64,000 nucleotides of DNA from NCBI GenBank assembly GCA_037367405.1, contig JAZKJV010003256.1:1116001-1180000 (forward strand). The letters are read 5' to 3'. Both the position numbers and the translations under genes were made by a program. Origin of the DNA: Ottelia alismoides (taxonomy: Eukaryota; Streptophyta; Magnoliopsida; Alismatales; Hydrocharitaceae). Below are positions 46,018 to 57,860 of the stretch, piece by piece. Position 1 is the first letter of the stretch. Each line of letters opens with the position of its first letter. Below the pieces are notes generated by a model. It saw only the letters and a program-made list of their open reading frames with translations. It did not search any database and was not told the DNA's origin.

Positions 46018-48955
46018 GATCATCTAAAAAATAAATTAATAAGTAAAAAATATTTATATTTTCTGTTTCAATTTCTCTATTTCAGAATTAAAAAAAGTAA
46101 AAAATTCCTCTGACTACTATATACATTCAAACAAATTAAAAAAATTGTGATGCCACTCTAGAACTGCTAGCGCCTCCTCCTACCGCCAAACCTCCATAAC
46201 GCCTCCACCACTCCGAACGGCCGTCACTTCTCCGCTGGGGCGGAGCTCCGCCTTCCTCCGCCTGGGGAGGTATCTCACTGCCCACACGAGGTCTGCGCAT
46301 CGACACCCTTCCACGCAACCTCTGCTTGGACCCCAGCCCTCGACAAGCCGCACCGTCTCCAGTCACCTGGAATCTCCCCTTCATCGCCAGACCTCTACCA
46401 GTGTCGCCCGCCCAGTGGCTAACTACCGCTTCCTCCACCCACCAATCTGCCTTCGAGAACCGGTCCGCCACCATCCTCCATCGCCATATAAAACAAAAGA
46501 CCGTCATCGTCTCTGCTGAAGACCACCTTTAGCACAAACGACGCCCCCCGTAGCGACCGCCGCGCTTCAACGACGTTCCCGCGCACGACCCTTGGTCCCA
46601 TCTTTGGCTTTGGTTGCGGTGACCCTTTACTTGAGATGCAAGAAACGAAGGCAGAACAGTAACATTAGGGCATTGAATAAAATATTGAAAAAATTCAATT
46701 TCCCCCCAAAAATTCTACAAATTGCAACAGAGCCTTGTCCCACTACAGATCACGTGCACATCACATTTATTATTGGGTAATTTATACTCTGTACCCTTTA
46801 TTTATTTCTATTATTTATAAAATGCCAAAACATTAAGTATTTATATTCTAGTCCTTCACTTCCAGACTATTTATCTTGCATGTTCTCTTCATTAAAATAA
46901 ATTTTTTTGTTGGTCAATAAATCTATCAAAAATCATACTATGTTCCTGATGTGTATATCTTTTTAGCATAAATTTTTCATTGTATTTTTCATCGTTTCTT
47001 CTTATTTAGAAAAAACAATGTCCTTTTCTCTTCCTGAAATTCAAAAATTCATAAAAATTTGAATATTACTCCAAAAATTCTAAAAAAAAGTAGAGTAATT
47101 ATATTTCTTTGTATTTTAATTTCTATCCAAATTTCGTCCATTAACTATTTATAAAACCCAAAAAATGAAAAACATCAAAGATCTTATAAAAATCACAGAA
47201 AATTCTACAAAAATCCAAAAATCATAATTTTAGTTCTTGTTTGTAGATATTTGCATATATTTCATCATAAAAATAATTTCCAGGAGTTTTAGGCAATTAA
47301 ATATTTTTAAGTTGCAAAATATGTCAGGCTGTGCATTGTTTCTCAATTTTACCACTGTTTGATTTTTAGAAAAATATAAAAACAACTGAAAACTCTACAA
47401 AAATTCCCCAAAACATTTCAAAATCTTTAAAATACAAAAATATTTTCTCTGGATAGTTCTGAGCATTTTTTATATAATTGAAAAATACAAAAAGAGTTTG
47501 GTGTGTGTAGTTCTTATTGTGTGCATATTGTTCTTTAATTCAAATTTAAAAAAAATACAAAATTAAAATCACTAAAAATTTGAAAATTAGAAAATAAAAA
47601 ATAGAAATAAAAAATTAAAAAATATAAATAAAAAATTCCACAAAAATCAAGGATAGTTTGCCTTTGAGATTCCTACTTTCTTAATTGCCTTTCTTTCGAT
47701 TATTTGAATAACCCTCAAGAATTGTAGCCTCCTTGTGTTCGATCATGTCCGCTATAAAGGATAAGTAGCAAAAATTTCTCTTGCTTCATTATTCACTTTT
47801 AGTTAATTTTGCAGCTTGAGAAGAAAAACATTTTGTTTGTTTATCACGGGATTATTTAGGAACAACAATGACTTTCATATCTAATAATAACTGATCCGGA
47901 AGATCCCGTGCGATTCGTCATCTTTATTCATTGGATGATGAATATCCGATTCGTCATCTTTATTCATTTATTTTAGCTTAAAATCCCATATAAAACACTC
48001 GTATATAACACTAACTCCATATTCTTACTAACTTGCATCTGTGTGTAAATATTGTACACTTCTTGCCATTTTAACCTAAAAAAATAAACAAAGAAAGAAA
48101 GGAAAAATAAAGAAAAGAAAATAAGAAAGGAAAAATGTATATATGTAATGGATACAGGCTGACTCGAACCCTGAGAGAAGATCAAGACTCGACCTAATCG
48201 ACCAGAAATAAAGTAGTGGGGGAAAGGGCCTTTATTCAGAAAATCCGAAAAAAATGTGTGTTGTGTATATTTGTATATTTCACTATTTTATTTGTACATA
48301 AATTGACCTCAAACAAAATAATTTTCAAAACAAAAGTTGTAGATAAAAATGTTTTCTAATTAATAAAAATAATTGCACAATCAAATCATGTACAGAATAA
48401 AAGCAACCACACTTGGAAAAGCCACTAACCAATAATTGAAAGACCAATTCCGGCTCCATATGAACTCAAATTGAACCAAACTCACTTCATTGTATTCTAA
48501 ATAAAATAATCTTTAAAATGGTTATGATTTCATAATTTTTGGAGTTACAGTTTAAAGTCAGTTTTCTAGGGCGGTTTATGCAATTTTCCCATGTATTTGT
48601 GCATATTGTATTTGTAAATATTTGTAAATATTTTTACTAACTAATTAAAATAAAAATAAAAAAATAAAAATTTTAAAATAAAAAAAATAATTTGCTTATT
48701 TGCCCATGTATATAATGTCATATATGTATATAACATATGTATATGGTTAATTTTCTTAACTAACTACCACAAAAAATAAAAAAAATTAACATTTATTTTT
48801 CAAAAAAATAAAGTGACGAAAATACAAAAAATTAGTTAATTTTTGTAAATATTTATCTAGCTAATTTATTGCATTCCATGTTTTCTTATCTCTTATCTCT
48901 TATCTTCATCGAAAAATTCAAAAAAAATCAAAAATTCAAACTCCATTATCTTTTC

Positions 48956-48966
48956 TATTTATATGG
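48956..48966 (+). promoter_or_regulatory. TATA box of G2b
   Basis: TATTTATATGG, identical to the box of G2a and at the same distance (about 165 bases) from the putative donor site. Confidence 0.6.
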
Positions 48967-49120
48967 CTCCTTCTCCGTCATTCCAACTTGATCAATCTTT
49001 GGTGAGAGGAGCCCGATATCCGAGAGTCTTCTTGTAGTAGAAGGGTGCCAAGCCTCCGAACCAACTGATGATAGCGAGTCAGCCTTCATCGAGGTGATCA
49101 AGGTCTTTTCCACTCCTAAG

Positions 49121-49492
49121 GTGAGATCCATTTTCTCTTATTTTATCTTAGGTTAATTGTAGTATTATTTTCTCACATTTTCTCTTCGTTGTCATTTTTT
49201 ATCTAGATCTTAGAATCATCACTCATGATTTGATCCGCCACCGAATCGATTTTTTTTCATCTCACGTTCTCGTTCGTTCTTTTCTACCTCGCAAGATCTT
49301 TCATCTCCAACTACACACGGTGGTAGGAGATCCAGTTCCATCTGCCATTCCCCTCAGGACCACACGCGTTCACAACTTCTGTGTGATTTTATGATCGAGT
49401 CATCACGCTTGTTTCCTAATTTGTTGATAAATATTTTTAAAAAAAAGAAATAAAAAATATTTTTTTTCTTTTCTCTAACATTTATTTTGCAG
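49121..49492 (+). other. Putative intron in G2b LTR
   Basis: Donor CTAAG then GTGAGATCC (a strong plant 5' site). CTAAC branch-like site at about 49475-49479. Pyrimidine tract. Acceptor TTTTGCAG ending 49492, then GATCACC. 372 bases, much more T-rich than the flanks. Position and signals agree with G2a. Confidence 0.65.
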
Positions 49493-51446
49493 GATCACCT
49501 AAAAAAGGAAAATTAAAAAAATTAAAAAAAATAAAAGTAAAATAATAATTATTTTCAATTCTGTTTCTAACAAAAAAGGCTTTTTTTATTATACAATTCT
49601 TATTTTACAATAATAATAAAAAACAAAAAAAACAAAAAATATCAGGATGCACGCCCTCCAAGCTCGTACGCATCCTTGCATCATGCCGACCACCATGGCG
49701 GCCTTGGCCCCCAGCCCTCGGCCAGTCACGTCGCCAACCTTCCATCAGCGCCTCCACTGCACGAGAGCGACGCCCTCCATGAGGCTCTTCCACCGACAGC
49801 CATCGTGGTAGCGCCGCCAACCCACGCAAAGCAGCCGCCCCACTGACCTCTGCCTGCGGCGGAGTTGCTCCAACGCAACCCCGACCTCTATCGACCGCCC
49901 GACCCTCTGCTTCCACCGTGCAACCACCGCAGCACCGGTTGCGCCATCGTCGTCGGCCACCTCTTCGTCGTCACCGCCCTTTACTCCTCCGCGTGAGGCG
50001 CACCTCTAGCGCAACGCCTTCGCCTCCTATGTTGCACCGCTGCGGGCGCCAAACCACACCGCACTCGCTCGCCGCCTAGACCCAAAGCTGCAGCACGAGA
50101 AGGCACATCCGCCGATCAGAAAGAGAGGGCGGAGGCACATCTTGCAACCCTCTTTGGTTGAAGAAACAAAGGAAGGGAAGAGACAGAACCCTAGGGTGAT
50201 TATTTTACTCTAGAAGAATTTGCAACTGCCCCCTTCAAAGTTCTGAAAATTGTGTGAATGCCCCAGTCAATCAGAGATCACGTGCACAACATGCTCTCTT
50301 TGGGTAATTTTCGATTTTATATGCACTTTATTTATTGTTACATTTTATTTCCAAAACTTCAAATATTCACATTTTTGTCCCTCATTTCCAGACTTTAAAT
50401 TTGCATGATCTTTTCATTGAAATAAATAGTTTTTATTGCTTAAAAATTCTGAGAAAATTATGTTATGATCCCGATGTGTGTATCTTTCTAGAATAAATTT
50501 TCATTACATTTTATTTTCATTTAGTATTGTTAAAAAACAATGTCTTTTTCTCTTTTTGAAATTTAACAATTCATAAAAATTTGAATATTACTCCAAAATT
50601 CTAAAAAAAATTAAAGTAATTGTATTTCATTCTCTTTTAATGTCTACCCAAATTTCGTAATTAACTATTTATAAAGCCCAAAAAAATAAAAAATATCAAA
50701 AATCTTATAAAAACCACAGAATATTATACATATATCCAAAAATCATGATTTCGATTCCTGTTTGAAGATATTTGCATATATTTTATCATAAAAATAATTG
50801 CCAGGAGTTTTGGGCACTTAAAATATTTTTAGTTGCAAATGACTCCATGTTGTGCATTGTTTTTTATTTTTACCATTGTTTGATTTTTAGAAAAATACAA
50901 AAAACATCTGAAAATTCTACAAAAATTCTTAAAAATATTTCAAAACCCTTAAAACACAAAAATATTTTCTCTGGATTTTTCTAAATATTTTTGATATAAT
51001 AAAAAATACAAAAATAGTTTGGTGTGCATAGTTCTTATCTTGTGCATAATGTTCTTTTTTTGAAATAAAAAAATTTTACAAAATTAAAAGCACTAAAAAT
51101 TTGAAAATCAGAATATAAAAATATATAGAAATAAAAAATAAAAAAAATAAAGGATAAAAATTCCACAAAAACAAAGGATAGTTTTCTCTTGAGATTCATA
51201 CTTTTCTCTTAATTGATTTTCATCGATTATTTTGAATAACCCTCAAGAATTATAGCCTCCTTGAGTTCGATCCTATCTGTTATACCGGTAAATAAGTAGC
51301 AAAAATTTTTCTTTCTCCACATTATTTTCTACAATTATTTTACAGTGAGAGAAGAAAAAAAATTGTTTGTTTGTCATGGGATATTTGGGGATAAAAACGA
51401 CAACTCGTATCAATAATTACCAAACCTCGAAGATCCTATAGCACCA

Positions 51447-52241
51447 CCAGATCTTTCCTCGTCGACCATAATATGATCATCTTCACCTTCTTATTCCTCC
51501 TCATACCCCCATCTAGACCGTGAAGTCAGAACTTCGACTGAATTCCCCACTTCTTCACTTTTCTTACCTTCCCCACCTTCTTACACTTTGCATCCACTTC
51601 CATCTTAGGCAGACTGTCCTTATTCTCAAGAGCTTGGTGGAATCAATGAACTGAATGAAGAGCAAGACACTGCTGAGACATATGATTTGTAGAATTATGT
51701 GCCCCCACATACCTCTTTCTCACAAGAAGTAGGGACTGGACAACAATTCACACATCCCAACTTGACCTTAGGGAATGACATGTTCGATCGAACATACCGA
51801 ATGAAGAGGCATGCACATTATGTTCTTCCTGACTTGATTGGCCCTAGTAATCAAGCCTACATTGATCAGCCTTCATACCACACATTCGGAGAGCCTACAC
51901 AATCACAGGATTGGACTTATGAATTCAATCTACGAGCTCCCTCGTTATTGACTCCATTATATGAGGCTCTGACCAATGCCTGCCATTCATATGGTCCATA
52001 CTTGACCCAGCATTACATGCCAAAGTCTAGGTATGTTGAGTATAAGACCCCAAATTCTCAGCAATATCCTCCAATTGAGCATGCTTCTCCCATGATTTGT
52101 TATGATGACTTTTTGGAGGATGATATTTCTCGACTTATCACGAAAAATGAATCATTTTTTGGCAAGTTGAGAGATGTCACTGATATATTGCACTCAATTT
52201 CTGTCAGCTTGGATATTAAAGTGGAAAATAAAATAAGTTGA
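51447..52241 (+). pseudogene. E2 gag-like frame, main part
   Basis: Frame in register with the ATG at 44453. In-frame stops at 51474 (TGA), 51606 and 51690 (TAG), then open for 180 codons from 51699. The early part is rich in Ser, Pro and Tyr, and the later part is rich in Tyr, Pro, His and Gln. The tail (FFGKLRDVTDILHSISVSLDIKVE) looks helical. I see no known Gag domain or zinc knuckle, so the function is inferred from its position after the leader and before the protease-like frame. C to T or G to A changes can explain the stops. Confidence 0.6.
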
Positions 52242-52555
52242 TTTGATGTTGAAAATCAAGCGGACATTAGGGAACCCACACACCCTGTAGACCTAGAGTC
52301 CATTCTACCCCCTCTTATACTAATCACTTACCCTCCAATCCAGAGTCTGATCATTTGCCCATCAAAAATACCAAAAATTTTGAAAATCTCAAAAAGACCA
52401 AAAAATTGAAAAACAAGAAAATATCATATAAATAGAAAATGAAAAGACCTAAAAATATTAGATGCGACCCTAAGGGTAGTACTCGGTGAAGAATTTTGAT
52501 TTTTAATCTTTCCTTAATAAAGGTCGTAGATCACTTCCCCGACCTCAAATGATTT
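52242..52555 (+). other. Spacer between E2 frames
   Basis: Starts after the stop at 52239-52241. It includes an A-rich low-complexity stretch (52365-52445) and no usable frame. It probably was coding or linker sequence that decayed. Confidence 0.4.
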
Positions 52556-53892
52556 GTGAGAAGTAAATTAATGCTTGAGAGATCAGGTAATAAGAGGACA
52601 AGGACTGAGAGACACATAGTGTCTATGGCCACCTCCTTGGTGATGGGGAGAAAGACCAAGAGATGTAGAGTGAAGCGGTTGCCTAGGGTTGAATGTGAAA
52701 TCAAAGATACTACCTTTACCCATGCAAGAATCGATGATGACTCTCTGATAAATATCCTCTCGACCTATGTGTTTGACAAGCTCAAACTCAGACCAATCAG
52801 AAAGTCGAGAGAGATCATTTAGCTGGCTGATCAATCTATCAAACGGTCAAAGAGGAACCATTTCAGTCATCATTAATTTCCAAGGTGCTCTACTCCAGGT
52901 AGACTTCACGGTCATTGACACTGAGCGCCAAGGAGATTTTACCCAGTCTCCTATTATTCTCGGGAAGTCGTTCTTAACCTTGGCCAAGGCAACTATAGAT
53001 TATGAGATTCGAGAAATCGATTTCACAGCATTGGGAGCACTTCGACCTCACCCATTCCTTGACACACTCTACTCTAAGGTGACCCACAAAGATGTTGACA
53101 GTCGTGACCATCAAGATGTAGGTGAGTCCCACCTCTCTGCTACACCTGAGATATTGACTATCGAGCCAACTGTTGGTTTAGAGACTCCCCACACTTTCAT
53201 GACTCATGTTGCTTGCACCACCACCACTGTGTCAGTTTCAATAAAAGACTCACAACCCGAAGCTATCATTGAGTAGGATAGGATTTTTGTTGATTGTCCT
53301 GACCATTTCGATCATCCGACATCCATGACTAATAATGCCAAGTCAACTACGATCACTAGCCCCTTCCCAAGACATGCATTGACCCTTCAGGAATATTATA
53401 ATCTATATGGTTACTCGTCTGATGAGGAACCCATGGTCAGCACCACAACACATCTCGAATCTTCAAAGCAGATAATCAGAACTAAATTGACCCCACCCAA
53501 AACCACGGTTGATCCTTCCTCTAGTCAGTTATACAATGAGAGGAAGTTGAGAAAGGATTCCTCGAGGTGTTCCCCCAAAGCCCACAACACGTGTCACTCT
53601 CCTCTCCCTCCCAATGATTCAGGTTCTAGAAAACTGACTAAGAAAGTTTCGTTCAACATTCCAGAGAAGAAGTTTTTGGAGGAATCTTCATCTGGTTTAG
53701 ATGAGGTGCTTTATATGAGTGAGCTCAGTTTGGCTATTCTTAAGCCATATCTGAGCAAGCAGATGTGTATCGACCCTCATTGGACGATCCCTATACCGCT
53801 ATTATTCATCTGAGGATGATTCTGAGAGCGACACATATGTATATTATCCACCTCCTCACTCCCGCAAGAAGGTTCGTCACAAACCTTCTTGA
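52556..53892 (+). pseudogene. E2 protease-like frame with C-terminal extension
   Basis: The first part (52556-52822) contains ARIDDDSLINILSTYVFDKL, which aligns with a retropepsin active-site loop (D-x-G/S-x-x-N-I/L-L) but has Asp-Ser in place of Thr/Ser-Gly. The next part (52767-53276, shifted frame) has FTVIDTERQGDFTQSPIILG then KSFLTLAKATIDYE, the ILGRPFL-like block. A TAG at 53274-53276 and a shift near 53790 break an otherwise open extension of about 200 codons that runs to TGA 53890-53892, ending SRKKVRHKPS. The same extension is open in E3. No RT motif follows. Role: Gag-Pro processing by inference; the extension is unknown. Confidence 0.7.
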
Positions 53893-53968
53893 TCCTTGTA
53901 TATTCTCACTCCTCCTTGTATATATTTTCTTTCCCTCCCTCCCTAGTGATTTGAATCACTCGCCCTTG
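53893..53968 (+). other. E2 3' untranslated region, start
   Basis: Matches E3 62927-62855 on the opposite strand (a TGATTTGAATCACTCGCCC block). Ends in CCTTG, the left copy of the target duplication of the solo LTR that follows. Confidence 0.75.
53964..53968. repeat. Target duplication of G3, left copy
   Basis: CCTTG, identical to 57461-57465. The flanks on both sides are contiguous in E3, which confirms the insertion point in the E2 3' untranslated region. Confidence 0.92.
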
Positions 53969-55399
53969 TGATAACACCCAAAAAAACCCTCTAAGACCCG
54001 GGTGAAGGTAATAAAACAAGGGTCGTTGCGACCCGGATCTCAGAGGATAGGTGTATCAAGAAAAATATCGAACCGCGAAAGAAATCAGAAATCCAAACAC
54101 GAAGTGCGGTCCTAGCTATAAGATTAACCTGGTATAGCTCACAGGGTCGAACACAAGGAGCACGGGTTGGCCTAGGGCCTACGAAGTAGTAAAAACAATA
54201 TAAAATAAAAGAAAGAGATTTTTAGTGGTTTTTGACAATTTTTTATATTTTTTTGGATTTTCAAAATATGAAGAAAATAAAAGAAGGCAAAATCAAGCAC
54301 ACTCAAGCAATTTATTTACCACACTAAAAATCAAGCAAAAATTCCAGAAAAATTGTTTTTATGTTTTTTAGGTTTTTAAGTGTTTTTGGTGAATTTTTGA
54401 TAATTTTCTAAGGTATATTTTATTTTCTAAAAATCAAACAGTGCGAAAAACCCTAGGTACTATCCAGCAAGGCCTGAAACCCAAAAATAAAATATTTATG
54501 GATCTCAAAGAGCCCTGGAGGTAATTTTCCTGTATTCTAGAGAAAATAAGGAAAATTTGGGCACCAAAATTATTGTTTTTGGATTTTTAGATTATTTATT
54601 ATAATTTTTATGAGTTTTTAGGTGTTTTTAGCTTTTTAGGGTTTTTAAGTGATGAAAAATAGACAAAATTGGCTAGAAAGTCAAACAACAAACAAGAAAC
54701 AGTAGCTAATCTTTTTAGAATTTTTGGAGGTGTTTTTATATTTTTTTTGGGATTTTTAAACCTAGACAGTAGCTAAAAAGATGTTTTTGAATTTTTAAAA
54801 ATACTAAATAAAATCAAAAATGTCCTCAAAAATTCTCAAAAATCCTACAACATGGCAGGAGCCATGTGTCAAATTTTCATCGAATTTGGAGGTGGTTTGA
54901 TATTTATTCAAAAATCAAAAAGGGGGCACTGTGCACAGGGACTTAAGTGCAAATACCCGAAAGTCTGGGGGCCAAGGTGCAAAAATCCCAGCTAAACACG
55001 CGCGTGGCGCGTGCCTGGGGCACTCAGGGACCTTCTGGTAATAAAAACCAAGTTCTTGGACCTTTTGGTAACTCGTACCAAAAAGTCCAAGGGCTTGGAT
55101 GCAATTTACCCACTAAAATCCGCACATGTAGAAATAAAAGGCTCACAGGGGTATCGATGCAATTACCAAAAAGTATTCATTCATTAAATAACCCAACAGA
55201 ACTACAGGGTAATAGATGCAAATATCCCAGCCAAGGCACGTGGCGAAGCACGTGAGATCACATACACAGGGGCATAAAAGCAAATAAAAACAAGCACATG
55301 GTCCACAGTGCAATTTACCCTATGTAAATAAAATAACTAAAATATTTACAGGACTAGAAATAAAAGACTCAAACTCCGAGGGGGCCTAAGTAATTTACC

Positions 55400-56700
55400 C
55401 CTTATTATGTCGACGGCTCGATAGGCGCCACGTGGAGGATCCGACGGCTCTGGATGGGCGGCGCTCTTCTTCTTCAGCTCTTGGACCAGATCGACGGTGC
55501 AGAGGTGGCCACGTGGGTGATCGGTCGGCTCAGGTGCTGGGGGCCTCTCTCCTCTGTGCTGACGGTTCGGATCAGCCCCTCGAGATAATCAACGGCTGCT
55601 GCTCCTCAGTGGATGGACGATCAGGATCGAGACTGGAGCGGCGGGGCTGATCGGACGGTGAAGGAGGATGCAGGAAGAACACTCCGCCGGCGAGCTTCGC
55701 TGGCCTCGTGCGCCTGCAGTAGTCCTCCTCAGCTGCTGCTAAGTATCGGAACAGATCCGCAGTGACGTCCAGCAGCTGGTGAAGGCCTCAGATGACCCGG
55801 CCGAGCCCTGGAGGGGCTCCGGCGAGGTCGGCGGCGACGGGCTTCTGGCCTGGATGTAAGGGGGGCTCAGATGCCCTCCTTTTGACCTGCAAAAGGCACC
55901 AGAAGCTTCGCGGGTCGAGGGCAAAGTGCCTTGACCCGAAGAAGCGAAGTGAACGTGGACTGTGGGTCGGGGCGGATGAGCTCCGGCGAGCGGAGGATGG
56001 TGGAGCTCGACTCCCAGCTCCGGGGCGAGCTGGGTTGAGTGAAAGAGCGAAGAACGTGCGTCGGAGGATGGCGAAGGTGTGTGTGGGTTCCGATGATCGA
56101 TAAAGTGCGCGATATGGCCGGAATCAGGGGAACTCGTCGGAGATGCGATTTGGGGGTAACTCCAAATTAAACGAAATGGCAAGGCTAGAGAGTTACTTTG
56201 GTGAAGCGAAAGACTGTGCTGGAGCTTGGCTAGCTCCTGGTCGTCGCCTCGAAGGGCGTCAAGGCCTGAGGCTCGAGCTCCGATCGAGTGGCGGAGAACG
56301 GCGGCGTGAAGCTGCCGGATCGATGGTCGGGCACCCTCTCCTCTCTGCAACAGGTGCAATCGCGAGCTGTCACCTCGATGAATGCTCTGGAGGTCACGGG
56401 AATGGGAGTGGCGAGCCAAAGATGGAAAGAAAGTGCGGCGGAGCTCAGGCTTTATATGGTGGAAGGTCCGGCAAAACTCGATCGGGTAGGGCGAGCTGGA
56501 GCGCGGATCCCCAGGCGAGGGCTCCGGCGTGGCTCTCGGGTGTGGCGTGATCAATCCGGACCTGGAGTTGGGGAGGTTGGCGATTGGGTCACCCGTGGAA
56601 AAAGGGGAGAAAACGGGTCGGGCGCAGGAGACCCGGCTCTGGTGGTCCTGGGGGAGGTGTTGACCGGGGGTCAACAATCCCCCGTGGACCAATCAGAGCC
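55400..56700 (-). other. GC-rich island within G3 LTR
   Basis: Strong base-composition contrast: many CG and CCGG sites, inside flanks that are mostly A and T. It spans the promoter (TATA at 56449-56460) and the early transcribed region. Long frames occur here on both strands (longest 317 codons, 55739-56692, - strand) because stops are rare in GC-rich DNA. They are low-complexity (Ser, Pro, Arg, His) and unrelated to known proteins as far as I can tell. The matching parts of G1 and the G2 pair are less GC-rich. Confidence 0.75.
56449..56460 (-). promoter_or_regulatory. TATA box of G3
   Basis: ACCATATAAAGC on the - strand, just upstream of the GC-rich transcribed part, in the place of the TATTTATATGG boxes of G2a and G2b. 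Confidence 0.55.
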
Positions 56701-57465
56701 CGCCATGCAATAATTGTTTATTTGATTTTTTTGGGCCTCTAAATGGCCGAATTTTTAAAAACTTAAAACATGAAATATTTTTGTTTTAATTTTTCCTATT
56801 TTTTTGTGATTTTTAATTATTTTTGGAAATAAAAATAAAGTATTTACAATATAGGTCTATACATAGGTATATATACAATATATGATTTTTAATTTTTGAT
56901 TTTTAATTAGTTATTTTTATACATTTTTATTCCTATTTTATATTTTATTTATTTATAGGATAAAATGAGGAATAAAAGGCTATTTTTATTTTATTTTTAT
57001 TAATTATATACATAGGTGAAATAAATAGTTATTTACAACTATATACATGGTGAAGGGTTATTTTTGCATTTTTGATTTTTAGTCTTTTTGTTTTGTTTTT
57101 ATACTTCATAAATTTGTACAAATATTTACAACATATTTTTGGGTGAGGAAAATATAAATAATTTATTTATTTACAAATATTTACACTAGAGCCCCTATCT
57201 CCCTCTACTTGGCTTTTATGCGGTCAGGCCCATGCTGAGCCCTCCCTTGGGTTAGGTTGCTCAATATTTATTCTAAATATTTCCCTCTTTTTCTTTTTCA
57301 TCTTTATTCTTTTATTTTTGCACAAAAACATGCTAATTATCTATATTTACAAACATGCATGCTTTTGCTAATTGACCCTATTTACGCATATCTACATGCA
57401 TTTGCATAGGTTTTTGTAGCTAAAATATAAGAATAAAGAGTGATGAATGGGTATTCATCACCTTG

Positions 57466-57860
57466 CTCCATATCATTTCATTTTATGGTTATACTTAGGA
57501 TGACCACATCCTACATATAGGGGGAGAGTGACCCGAGTCTCTTCATCATTCTCTGTACATTCTTCAGATCTCATCGTCTCTCAAACTCACTCCTATCCTA
57601 GACTTTAGCTGACCACAGCCTAAGTATAGGGGGGACCAATGCCCATCATGTATATATACTCATCCATTTTGCCTCTTAACTTTGCCCATCCCATTTTTGC
57701 TCTTCTTCTTCACTTAGGCTGCTAGAGCCTAAGTTTAGGGGGGCGGAGCGACTTCTGTACTTTTTTGTTATTTTAGCACTCCTACGCTTAGCACGAGCTA
57801 TGTCTTTTTCCTTGTTTCTCGTGCTTTGAGGACATATCACATGTTAAGTATAGGGGGGCA
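57466..57860 (+). other. E2 3' array of hairpins followed by G-runs
   Basis: Four modules. 57490-57524: stem on TATACTTAGGAT, then GGGGG. 57602-57634: TTTAGCT...AGCCTAA, then GTATAGGGGGG. 57712-57743: perfect 9-bp stem ACTTAGGCT/AGCCTAAGT with a 5-base loop, then GGGGGG. 57790-57858: AGCACGAG/CTCGTGCT stem, then TTAAGTATAGGGGGG. Spacing is about 100-110 bases. The order matches E3 exactly and E1 approximately. Confidence 0.88.

Larger units (their letters stand above)
44482..47920 (+). mobile_element. G2a: gypsy LTR, first of a back-to-back pair
   Basis: About 3.44 kb. It starts TGATGAATC-TGC-GATTCGTCA and ends near GCGATTCGTCA. It is collinear with G2b, with a few percent difference in sampled AT-rich parts. 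It has a TATA box (45487-45497), a putative intron (45653-46017), a GC-rich exon-like segment (46140-46640), a long A/T-rich tail and the conserved CCTCCTTGTGTTCGATC block (47728-47745). The exact end is uncertain because the last 10 bases also match the LTR start. Confidence 0.8.
47936..51446 (+). mobile_element. G2b: gypsy LTR, second of the pair
   Basis: About 3.5 kb, from TGATGAATA-TCC-GATTCGTCA to about CACCA. It is separated from G2a by 15 bases (47921-47935) that repeat LTR-start sequence (TCTTTATTCATT). It is followed by CCAGA, which pairs with CCAGG before G2a. No internal region lies between or after the two LTRs. A GC-rich segment (49640-50150) matches that of G2a. Confidence 0.78.
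53969..57460 (-). mobile_element. G3: gypsy solo LTR, - strand
   Basis: 3492 bp with perfect target duplication CCTTG (53964-53968 and 57461-57465). On the - strand it starts TGATGAATA-CCC-ATTCATCA and ends GGGTGTTATCA. It shares the start, the CTCTTTATTC block and the GTGTTCGACCCTGTGAGC block with G2a and G2b. A GC-rich island (about 55400-56700) lies downstream of a TATA box. No internal region. The perfect duplication and well-preserved CpG-rich island suggest it is younger than G1. Confidence 0.9.

Noticed and set aside
47921..47935. The 15-base joint between the two LTRs as a primer binding site
   Set aside because: It repeats LTR-start sequence and matches no tRNA 3' end that I know. 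No internal region follows.
55739..56692. 317-codon frame on the - strand as a possible host or captured gene
   Set aside because: It lies wholly inside the G3 solo LTR, in a GC-rich low-stop segment. The composition is Ser/Pro/Arg/His-rich, antisense frames of similar quality exist in the same place (55792-56103, 56143-56713), and I see no domain.
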